Below are positions 37,094 through 44,353 of a stretch of DNA of 64,000 bases, piece by piece; positions within the stretch are counted from its first letter, which is position 1, and each line of letters begins with the position of its first letter. The notes under the pieces are model-generated. The model had not been told where the DNA came from. It was given only the letters and a program-made list of their open reading frames with translations, and made no database searches. The position numbers and the translations under genes are program-made. The DNA lies in assembly GCF_000403645.1 (NCBI RefSeq), contig NC_021313.1, positions 1,383,014 through 1,447,013 of the forward strand. The letters are read 5' to 3'. Source of the DNA: Salinarchaeum sp. Harcht-Bsk1 (GTDB lineage: Archaea > Halobacteriota > Halobacteria > Halobacteriales > Salinarchaeaceae).

Positions 37094-38158
37094 TCAGGTC
37101 CGATCGTAGTACGCCGGCGGCGACGATTCGGCGTCGCTCTCCTCGTAGAGGTCGAGCATGTCGAGCAACGCGCCGTCGCGGCGCTCCCGCACCGACTCGA
37201 GGTCGACGTCCGTCCAGTCGTAGATGCCCTTGCCCGTCTCCGTGCCGGTGTAGCCCTCTTCGAGGAGTTCCTCGATGACGGGGTTGGGATCGGTGCCGCG
37301 GTCGAGGTCGCCCATGAGGCGCTTCTCGACTTCGTGGTGGATCGCGAGGCCGGACTGGTCCATCTTCTCGAAGATACCCATGATCGGGAGGCGGAAGCCG
37401 AACCCTGCCTTGACCGCCCGGTCGATGTCCTGGGGCGTCGCGACGCCGCGGGCGAGCAGCGAGAACGCCTCGTAGGACATCGCCGCCTGGATCCGGTTGC
37501 CGATGAACCCGGGGACGTCCTTCTGGACGACGATCGGGGTTTTGTCCGCGTCCTCGAGGAGCGCACGGATTCGCTGCGCCGCCGCGTCCGTCGTCGCCGA
37601 GCCCTTGACGACCTCCACCAGCGGCACGAGGTGGGGCGGGTTGAACCAGTGGGTGCCGAGCACGCGACTCGCGTCCTCGACCGGCCCGGCGATCTCGTCG
37701 ATGGAGATGCCGGAGGTGTTCGTCGCGAGGATCGCGTCGGCGGGGGCGTGCTCGTCGAGGTCCTCGAACACGGCCTGCTTGATCGCGGCGTCCTCAGCGA
37801 CGGCCTCCGTCACGAAGTCGACGCCGTCGACGGCCTCGGCGACGTCGGTGTGCAGCGAGATCCGATCGAGCGCGTCGGTCGCCGCCGATTCGGAGTACCG
37901 TCCGCGCTCGGTGAACGTGTCGAGGGCGTCTGCGATGCGGTCGGGGCTGGACGCGAGCGTCTCCTCGTCGACGTCGAACAGGCGGACCGGGTGCCCGGCG
38001 AGCGCGTAGGTCAGCGCGATGCCGTGGCCCATCCTGCCCGCGCCGACGACGGCGATCCCGTCGACGTCGTGATCCGGCGCGTCGACGTCGTGGTCCGGCG
38101 CGTCGTGGTCGGTTGCATCGGCTGGTTCCGAGGCGTCTGCGTCGGGGGTATCGCTCAT
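37094..38158 (-). CDS. 3-hydroxyacyl-CoA dehydrogenase / L-carnitine dehydrogenase family protein
   Basis: A 354-residue protein. An NAD-binding Rossmann motif GAGRMGHGIALTYALAG begins at residue 39; NTSGISIDEIA, THWFNPPHLVPLVEVV (catalytic His) and VQKDVPGFIGNRI follow, the standard order for this family. The N-terminal 35 residues are an extra acidic tail with a repeated APDHDVD unit (38060-38110). It starts 5 bases after the BKACE stop, so the two are one operon. L-carnitine dehydrogenase belongs to the same fold and is often paired with a BKACE, making a hydroxy-acid rather than a CoA ester a possible substrate. Confidence 0.85.
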   Translation of the reverse strand: MSDTPDADASEPADATDHDAPDHDVDAPDHDVDGIAVVGAGRMGHGIALTYALAGHPVRLFDVDEETLASSPDRIADALDTFTERGRYSESAATDALDRISLHTDVAEAVDGVDFVTEAVAEDAAIKQAVFEDLDEHAPADAILATNTSGISIDEIAGPVEDASRVLGTHWFNPPHLVPLVEVVKGSATTDAAAQRIRALLEDADKTPIVVQKDVPGFIGNRIQAAMSYEAFSLLARGVATPQDIDRAVKAGFGFRLPIMGIFEKMDQSGLAIHHEVEKRLMGDLDRGTDPNPVIEELLEEGYTGTETGKGIYDWTDVDLESVRERRDGALLDMLDLYEESDAESSPPAYYDRT

Positions 38159-38162
38159 GGGC

Positions 38163-39101
38163 TCAGACGATCGCCGTGTTCTCGAGTCCCTTCAGCCCGA
38201 GGAACTCGCGGACCTCGTCGGGTTCGGCAGGCTCGCGGCCGGTCAGTTCGTCGCCGAGGCGGACGATCTTCTCGACCATCGCGGCGTTGGACTCGGCGAG
38301 TTCGCCGGGGCCGAGGTAGAGGTTGTCCTCCAGGCCGACGCGGGGGTTGCCGCCCATCGAGATCGCCTGGGTGGCCATGCTGAACTCGTTCCGGCCGGCG
38401 CCGATGACCGAGAAGGAGTAGTCCTCGCCGAACAGTTCGTCGGCGATCCGGACCATGTGCGTGAGGTTCGCGGCCGTCGAGGCGATGCCGCCGTGGATGC
38501 CCGTGACGAACTGGAGGTGGATCGGCGTCTCGATCAGCCCGCGGTCGACGAAGTGCTTGGCATTGTAGAGGTGGCCGACGTCGTAGCACTCGAGTTCGGG
38601 CTTGGTGTCGTGCTCGTTGAAGATCGGGAGGACGGTTTCGAGGTCCGCGAACGTGTTCTGGAAGATCAGGTCGCGAGTGCCAGCCAGGTACTCGGGCTCC
38701 CAGTCGTACTCCCAGTCGTCGTACTTATCGAGCAGCTGGTAGAGCCCGAAGTTGATCGACCCCATGTTGCAGGAGGCCATCTCCGGTTCGAGTTCGGGGA
38801 CGACGCCGACGCGCTCCTCCGGCGGGTCCATCGGCGCCCCGCCGGTCGTCGGCTGGACGATCACGTCCGTCTCGGCGGCGATCCGTTCTGCGACCTCGCG
38901 AAAGAGGTCCCAGTCGTTGACCGGCTGCCCCGTCTCGGGATCCCGGACGTGGACGTGGACGATACTGGCTCCGGCCTCCGAGGCCTCGATCGCGGCGGTC
39001 GCGATCTCCGCTGGCGTCACCGGGAGGTGCGGAGACATCGTCGGCGTGTGGATCGCTCCCGTCACTGCACAGGAGACGATCATCTTGTCGAGACTGCGCA
39101 T
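38163..39101 (-). CDS. beta-keto acid cleavage enzyme (BKACE, DUF849)
   Basis: A 312-residue TIM-barrel enzyme. It begins KMIVSCAVTGAIHTPTMSPHLPVTP, carries the zinc-ligand block IVHVHVRDPETGQP, NMGSINFG, and GIHGGIASTAANL, which together define BKACE (the 3-keto-5-aminohexanoate cleavage family). These enzymes condense a beta-keto acid with acetyl-CoA to give acetoacetyl-CoA plus a shortened acid. The ATG fits a minus-strand TATA-like CTATTTAC at about 39128-39137. It is followed at once by a hydroxyacyl-CoA dehydrogenase homologue that could supply its keto-acid substrate. The precise keto acid cannot be read from the sequence. Confidence 0.9.
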   Translation of the reverse strand: MRSLDKMIVSCAVTGAIHTPTMSPHLPVTPAEIATAAIEASEAGASIVHVHVRDPETGQPVNDWDLFREVAERIAAETDVIVQPTTGGAPMDPPEERVGVVPELEPEMASCNMGSINFGLYQLLDKYDDWEYDWEPEYLAGTRDLIFQNTFADLETVLPIFNEHDTKPELECYDVGHLYNAKHFVDRGLIETPIHLQFVTGIHGGIASTAANLTHMVRIADELFGEDYSFSVIGAGRNEFSMATQAISMGGNPRVGLEDNLYLGPGELAESNAAMVEKIVRLGDELTGREPAEPDEVREFLGLKGLENTAIV

Positions 39102-39248
39102 CTGGTAGCTGAATAGCGAATTTCGTTGTAAATAGATTGTGGTGGCCCCAGTGCGTACAGCTTGCCGGTTTCAACTGCGACGGCGTACAGTGGCGGGCCG
39201 CGCAGGGTGTTGTGAGGGCACCGCGAGGCCCTGTCATTCCCACACTCT

Positions 39249-39273
39249 GTGGTCCCCACAACTGGGGGACCAC
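39249..39273. promoter_or_regulatory. inverted repeat in the divergent BKACE / isomerase intergenic region
   Basis: Arms GTGGTCCCC (39249-39257) and GGGGACCAC (39265-39273) are perfect complements around a 7-base spacer. It lies between two divergent catabolic operons, about 45 bases upstream of the TATA-like ATTAATAAT of the isomerase gene. It is probably a regulator site. Confidence 0.45.
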
Positions 39274-39335
39274 GCCACTGGCAGACTGCCTGCGCACAAA
39301 GTATTAATAATGAAAAAAGAGAACAGCAATCCGCT

Positions 39336-40316
39336 ATGCAAGTCGGAGTATTGACTGTTCCGCTCGGCGGACAGTCGCTGGACGAAGCACTCGAGTACCT
39401 GACCGGCCTCGGCGTCGAGATGGTCGAACTAGGCTGCGGCGGCGACCCGGGCGACGACCACCTGCCGATGGACGAGTACCTCGACGACGAGGAGGCACAG
39501 GCCGAACTGCAGGCGCTCCTCGACGAGCACGGCGTCGGGATCAGCGCGCTCGCGACGCACAACAACCCGCTCCACCCCGACGAGGAGCGGGCCGAGGCGG
39601 CCGACGAACAGCTCCGGAACGCGATCCGGCTGGCCGACCAGCTCGACGCGAACACGATCACCTGCTTCTCCGGCCTGCCAGCGGGCGGTCCGAACGACGA
39701 GGTCCCGAACTGGGTCACAGCACCGTGGCCGAACGAGCACCTCGACGCGCTGGAGTACCAGTGGGAAGAGGTGGCGATTCCGTACTGGCAGGACATGGCC
39801 GAGTTCGCCGACGACCACGGAGTCGACGTCGCCATCGAGATGCACCCGAACTTCCTGGTGTACAACCCGCCGTCGATGCTGAAGCTCCGGGAGGCGACGA
39901 ACGAGCGGATCGGGACGAACCTCGACCCCGCGAACATCGTCTGGCAGGGCATCGACGTGCCCGAGGCGATCCGCTACCTCGGCGAGGAGGACGCCATCCA
40001 CCACGTCCACGCGAAGGACCTCCGCACCTACGAGTCCAACAAGGACGTCACCGGCGCGCTCGACACGAAGCCCTACACCGAGGAGATCGATCGGTCCTGG
40101 ATCTTCCGCTCGATCGGCTACGGCCACGACATGGACTACTGGAAGGACCTCGTCTCGACGCTGCGGATGGTCGGCTACGACGGCACGCTCTCCGTCGAGC
40201 ACGAGGACTCCCTCACCTCCGCACGTGAGGGCCTCGAGAAGGCCATCGGCACGCTCGACGAAGCGATCTTCGAGACCCAGCCCGGCGAGGCCTACTGGGT
40301 CGACTCCGACGTGTGA
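39336..40316 (+). CDS. sugar phosphate isomerase/epimerase (xylose isomerase-like TIM barrel)
   Basis: A 326-residue TIM-barrel protein. The metal ligands expected for the AP-endonuclease-2/xylose isomerase family are visible in order: IEMHPN (Glu), NLDPANIVW (Asp), HVHAKD (His) and SVEHED (Glu). The ATG at 39336 starts the first strand (MQVGVLTVPL), and a TATA-like ATTAATAAT is about 25-35 bases upstream; the longer frame runs through the inverted repeat. The stop is 2 bases before the oxidoreductase start, so the two form an operon of the kind used for inositol or keto-sugar metabolism. The substrate is unknown. Confidence 0.88.
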   Translation: MQVGVLTVPLGGQSLDEALEYLTGLGVEMVELGCGGDPGDDHLPMDEYLDDEEAQAELQALLDEHGVGISALATHNNPLHPDEERAEAADEQLRNAIRLADQLDANTITCFSGLPAGGPNDEVPNWVTAPWPNEHLDALEYQWEEVAIPYWQDMAEFADDHGVDVAIEMHPNFLVYNPPSMLKLREATNERIGTNLDPANIVWQGIDVPEAIRYLGEEDAIHHVHAKDLRTYESNKDVTGALDTKPYTEEIDRSWIFRSIGYGHDMDYWKDLVSTLRMVGYDGTLSVEHEDSLTSAREGLEKAIGTLDEAIFETQPGEAYWVDSDV

Positions 40317-40318
40317 CC

Positions 40319-41458
40319 ATGTACGACGTAGGATTCCTCGGCTACAAGTTCATGGGGAAGGCCCACGGCAACGCGCTGGCGCGTCTGCCGATGTTCTTCC
40401 CCGAAGCCCCCGAGACGAATCGCCACGTCCTGATCGGCCGGGACGAGGAAGCGCTCGCCGACGCCGCCGACCGGTTCGGGTTCGAGACGACGAGCACCGA
40501 CTGGGAGGCCGCGCTCGACGAGATCGACGTCCTGTACAACCTCGGTCCGAACTGGCTCCACGTCGAGCCGACGATCGAGGCACTGGACCGCGGGATCCAC
40601 GTGTTCTCGGAGAAACCGCTCGCCCCGACGGCCGAGGACGCGGCGCGCGTCGCCCAGGCCGCCGAAGCCAGCGACGCGATGGCGGGCGTCGCCTTCAACT
40701 TCCGCGCGGTGCCGGCGCTGATCTACGCCAAACAGCTGATCGACGACGGCGTCCTCGGCGAGATCCACCACGTCCGGGCACAGTACCTGCAGGACTGGCT
40801 CGTCGACCCCGATGCGCCGTGGTCCTGGCGCAACGACGAGGAGATGGCCGGCAGCGGCGCGCTCGGCGACCTCGGCGCTCACACCGTCGACGCGATCCAG
40901 TGGCTCGTGGACGACGTCGCTCGCGTCAGTGGCCAGCTCAAGACGTTCGTCGACGAGCGGCCCGTCGAGGGACAGGACGCCCGCGGCGACTCCGTCGGCC
41001 ACGAGGAGGGCGCCGAGACGGAGACCAAGCCCGTCACCGTCGACGACGCCTACACCGCCAACGTCGAACTCGAGAACGGCGCGATCGGGACGATCGAGGC
41101 GTCGCGGTTCGCGAACGGTCGGAAGAACGACCACACCATCGAGATCGAGGGCTCGAAGGGGAGCCTCCGGTACGACCACGAGCGCCTCAACGAACTCGAG
41201 GTGCTCCGGGAGGACGACCGCGGCTACGAGACGATCCTGGTCACCGACGCCGACGATCCCTACGTCGACCGCTGGTGGCCCCCCGGCCACATCATCGGCT
41301 GGGAGCACACGTTCGTCCACGAGAACTACGAGTTCCTCACGGCGCTCGAAGCGGGCGAGCAGTTCCAGCCCGACTTCCAGAGCGGGCTCCAGGTCCAGCA
41401 GGTCCTGGGGGCGATCGAGGAGAGCGACGAGACCGGCGCCTGGGTCGACGTCGACTGA
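40319..41458 (+). CDS. Gfo/Idh/MocA family oxidoreductase
   Basis: A 379-residue NAD(P)-dependent sugar dehydrogenase. The N-terminal Rossmann fold begins VGFLGYKFMGKAHGNAL, with the family's catalytic EKPLA (VFSEKPLAPT) near residue 100, and the C-terminal beta-sheet domain contains GALGDLGAHTVDAIQWL (His/Asp active-site region). It follows the isomerase gene by 2 bases. The gene's last codons are part of a 25-base tandem repeat that includes the stop codon. Oxidation of a sugar or cyclitol together with the upstream isomerase is the likely role. Confidence 0.9.
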   Translation: MYDVGFLGYKFMGKAHGNALARLPMFFPEAPETNRHVLIGRDEEALADAADRFGFETTSTDWEAALDEIDVLYNLGPNWLHVEPTIEALDRGIHVFSEKPLAPTAEDAARVAQAAEASDAMAGVAFNFRAVPALIYAKQLIDDGVLGEIHHVRAQYLQDWLVDPDAPWSWRNDEEMAGSGALGDLGAHTVDAIQWLVDDVARVSGQLKTFVDERPVEGQDARGDSVGHEEGAETETKPVTVDDAYTANVELENGAIGTIEASRFANGRKNDHTIEIEGSKGSLRYDHERLNELEVLREDDRGYETILVTDADDPYVDRWWPPGHIIGWEHTFVHENYEFLTALEAGEQFQPDFQSGLQVQQVLGAIEESDETGAWVDVD

Positions 41459-41500
41459 ACTGCGCTGGGTCGACGTCGACTGGACTGCGCTGGGTCGACG
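41441..41500 (+). repeat. 25-base tandem repeat across the oxidoreductase stop codon
   Basis: Two full units starting at 41441 and 41466 (each begins TGGGTCGACGTCGACTG) and a partial third at 41491. The units differ at one base: the first holds TGA, the stop, where the second has TGG. The last residues of the protein (WVDVD) are encoded in unit 1. Confidence 0.75.
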
Positions 41501-41528
41501 GCCGACCCAGTGTCCCCCGCCGGATCCG

Positions 41529-42842
41529 TTACCAGGGCAGCTCGAGGTCCCCGTTTTCGTCGAAGGAGAGCGGCTCCAGCGGTCCGACCTCGACGTCCGG
41601 ATGCTCCGCGAGCTCCTCGGCAACCGGCGCAGAGACGAGCAGATCGTCGGGTTCGAGCGTGTTCTCGATCACGGCGGCCCGCAGGTCACCGATCGACTGG
41701 ACGCCGGTCGTCGAGTTCGCGAGTGTGAGGGCGGTCGCGTCCGAGGGGACGACGAACGGAAGCTTCGCGCGGACGGGTTCACCGCTCGTGGCGATGTTGA
41801 CGTAGGTGTCGCCGAAGTCGACGTCGGCGACGAGGTCCCGGTGGACGAAGTCCGCGAGCCCCATCCCGAGGGCGTTGCCGTGGGAGGCCGGGGTGAGCGA
41901 CCGGACGTAGATCCGCGTGACGTCGATGGCGTCGGCGGGTTCGGGCTGGCCGTGGAAGAGCTGTCGGCCGACGACGTTCGTGTCCAGCCCCGTGCCGCTG
42001 ACCTCCTTGCCCATCTCCTCGACGAGCAGGAAGTCGAGGTCGTCGACCGGGAGCGTCGGGAGGAGGTCGGCCGCGCGCTCGAGGAGCGCCGGTTCGCGCT
42101 CCATGATTTCCCCGGCGTCGAGCCCGACGATATCGGCCGCTCGCTCGTTCGCGTTTTCGAGCAGTGCGAGCCCGCCGACCACGGGCGTCTCCTCGATGAG
42201 AATCTCCGCGCGCTCGGGAATCACCTCCTGAAAGCCGCGGGCGAGCGCAGCGTTGTGCATCGCCTCCGCGCCGCGGTGCTTGCCGAGGCCGACCACGGCC
42301 ATCTTCGCGAGGCCGCTCTCGTAGGGGCCGGCGTAGTCGGTGTGGGGCTTGACGCGATTCACGAGGAGGACGGCCTCGGCGTCGAGGGCGTCTCGTGCGG
42401 CGAACACGGGCCGACCGTCCTCGTCCTCCCCCACCTGCTCGACGGCCATCGAGGACCGGAACTCACAGCCGATCGTCTCCTCCGTGATGCCGAGTGACTC
42501 CAGTGTCTCGAGTTGGCCCGCCGCCGTCGCGCCGCCGTGGCTCCCCATCGCGGGCATGACGAACGGGGAGAGGCCGCGTTCGTCCAGCGCCGAGACGGTC
42601 GTCGCGAGCACCTCGGGGACGTCGTGGATCCCCCGGCTCCCGGCGGTCACGGCGACCTCGGCACCGTCGGCGAGCGAGTCGAGGCCGTCGATCGCGTCGA
42701 GTGCACGCCGCGTGGCGTCGGCGACGTCCGAGACGCGAGGATCGTCGCGAGAGCGCGTGGCCCGTGCGAACCGGGGGAAGTCCGCCGGCGTCACGTCCGC
42801 ACTCCCTTCGAGGCGCTCCCTGCTCGGGAAAGCTAGCTCCAT
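41529..42842 (-). CDS. LarA-like (lactate racemase fold, DUF2088) protein
   Basis: A 437-residue protein. Residues matching the LarA active site are in place: His102 (MGSHGGAT), His167 (VKPHTDYAG), Lys180 (GLAKMAVVGLG) and His196 (AMHNAA). LarA homologues racemise or epimerise alpha-hydroxy acids with a covalently bound nickel-pincer cofactor. The ATG at 42842 has an AT-rich box (ATTAACT on the minus strand) at about -28. It is convergent with the isomerase-dehydrogenase operon. The cofactor-maturation genes larB, larC and larE are not in the window. Inversion of a sugar acid at carbon 2 is a reasonable guess. Confidence 0.8.
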   Translation of the reverse strand: MELAFPSRERLEGSADVTPADFPRFARATRSRDDPRVSDVADATRRALDAIDGLDSLADGAEVAVTAGSRGIHDVPEVLATTVSALDERGLSPFVMPAMGSHGGATAAGQLETLESLGITEETIGCEFRSSMAVEQVGEDEDGRPVFAARDALDAEAVLLVNRVKPHTDYAGPYESGLAKMAVVGLGKHRGAEAMHNAALARGFQEVIPERAEILIEETPVVGGLALLENANERAADIVGLDAGEIMEREPALLERAADLLPTLPVDDLDFLLVEEMGKEVSGTGLDTNVVGRQLFHGQPEPADAIDVTRIYVRSLTPASHGNALGMGLADFVHRDLVADVDFGDTYVNIATSGEPVRAKLPFVVPSDATALTLANSTTGVQSIGDLRAAVIENTLEPDDLLVSAPVAEELAEHPDVEVGPLEPLSFDENGDLELPW

Positions 42843-43188
42843 ACGTCCAGACTGCCGCCGAGCGTAGTTAATGGTGCGGTCGGGGCGTTCTCCACCGGAT
42901 CGTGGTACCGGGCTGAGAACGGCCCGGGGCCGGAGCGGGAGATGCGGTCGGCCGATCGACGGATGTGTCACCGATCGCTGGGCAGGTTGCCGATCCCCGG
43001 GCGGATTGCCGATCGCCGGACGGATTGCCGGATAGGTTGCCATCGCCGGGAGGTGCAGGGGCCGGCGTGGAGACCGCGGTGACGCGGCAGGTGTTGCCGC
43101 GAATCCTCAGGCGAGAGGTGCAGATCGCACCGTGATGTTGGTTAACATACACAAATTATATATGCAGGCGATTTTATATGCTTCGTTG
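42843..43188. other. 346-base divergent intergenic region with short tandem repeats
   Basis: No gene. The centre (42982-43050) holds about three and a half imperfect copies of a 19-20 base unit of the type CGGATTGCCGATCGCCGGA. The right end, 43140-43188, is AT-rich and holds the promoter of the BMP transporter operon (ATTATATATG about 27 bases before the ATG at 43189) next to a small dyad TGTT-GGTT-AACA. Confidence 0.5.
42982..43050 (+). repeat. imperfect 19-20 base tandem repeat
   Basis: Recurring core GGTTGCCGAT / GGATTGCCGAT followed by C/G-rich spacer. Units drift in length and sequence. It lies between two divergent promoters. Confidence 0.5.
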
Positions 43189-44292
43189 ATGCGGGATAGC
43201 ACTGACATTCGACGACGATCGTTTATCAAAGCTGCAGGTGGCGGCGTCGCCCTCACGGGCCTCGCCGGCTGCCTGGACCGACTCCCGGGTGGTGGCGGGG
43301 GAAGCGACGACTTCTCCGCTGCGATCATCTCCGGACCGGGTGGGTTCGGAGACAACGCGTACAACGACAGTGCGCTCCAGGGACTCGAGCAGGCCGCCGA
43401 AGAGAACGACGGATCGGTCAACCAGGTGCAGGGTGCGGGTGGCGAGTACCGCAGTCTCCAGAGCCAGCTCGCGGAGAGCTCCGACGACTACGACGTGATC
43501 GTCTGCGTCGGGTTCTACCAGGCCGAGGCGCTCAAACAGAGCGCCGACGAGTACTCCGACCAGAACTGGATGCTCATCAACCAGGGCCTCTACCGTGAAA
43601 GCGGCGACCACTACGAGAACGTCGCCGGGTACGTGTGGGGCAACCACGAGATGTCGTACCTCGCCGGCGTCGTCGCCGGAACGATGACGACCCGGGAGCT
43701 GACCTACGAGGGCAACAGCAACGACCCGAGCGGCTCGACCGTCGGCTTCGTCGGGGGCGTCGACAGCGCACTCATCAACGCGTTCGAGGAGGCCTACGTG
43801 GCTGGCGCACAGTGGGCGGACTCCAACGTCGACGTCACGGTCGGGTACGCCGGGTCCTTCCAGGACCCGGCTGCAGGTCGGGAGGTCGCCCTCTCGCAGT
43901 ACGAGGCGGGCGCGGACATCGTCTACCACGCCGCAGCGGGGACGGGACCGGGCATCTTCCAGGCGGCCCAGGAAGAGAGCCGGTTCGCCATCGGCGTGGA
44001 CGGCGAGCAGTCCCTCGCGCTGCCCGACTACAGCGACGTCATCGTCGGCAGTGCGGTCAAGGACATCAACGTCGGCACGTACGACGTGTCGACGGCCGCC
44101 TACAACGGCAACTGGGGAGACGTGTCCGGCTTCAAGACGTACGGACTCGAGCAGGAGGCAGTCCGGTTCAACAAGGGTGCAGACGTTGGTGGGGAGCTGC
44201 CCAGCGTCGTCGACGAGAACCTCCAGGAGGCGACGGAGGGCATCGTCAACGGCGACATCACCGTCCCGTGCTCGGCGACGGGCTGTCAGTAG
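43189..44292 (+). CDS. BMP family ABC transporter substrate-binding lipoprotein
   Basis: A 367-residue protein with a Tat lipoprotein signal: twin Arg in RRRSFIKAAGG at residues 8-18 and a lipobox LAGC with Cys28. The mature part is a BMP/PnrA-type binding protein (GFGDNAYNDSALQGL, DYDVIVCVGFYQAEAL, GYVWGNHEMSYLAGVVAG, VGFVGGVDSALINAFEEAYVAGAQW, AAGTGPGIFQAAQE). BMP proteins bind nucleosides in characterised cases. The start at 43189 fits the TATA box and the signal peptide. It is followed by a T-rich stretch (about 44295-44302) that could partly end transcription and so raise its level over the next genes. Confidence 0.92.
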   Translation: MRDSTDIRRRSFIKAAGGGVALTGLAGCLDRLPGGGGGSDDFSAAIISGPGGFGDNAYNDSALQGLEQAAEENDGSVNQVQGAGGEYRSLQSQLAESSDDYDVIVCVGFYQAEALKQSADEYSDQNWMLINQGLYRESGDHYENVAGYVWGNHEMSYLAGVVAGTMTTRELTYEGNSNDPSGSTVGFVGGVDSALINAFEEAYVAGAQWADSNVDVTVGYAGSFQDPAAGREVALSQYEAGADIVYHAAAGTGPGIFQAAQEESRFAIGVDGEQSLALPDYSDVIVGSAVKDINVGTYDVSTAAYNGNWGDVSGFKTYGLEQEAVRFNKGADVGGELPSVVDENLQEATEGIVNGDITVPCSATGCQ

Positions 44293-44353
44293 GTTTTTTA
44301 TCCGCACCGCAGTTTCTTCGTCACATGATCACACAGAGACAGGGGAGAGACGC

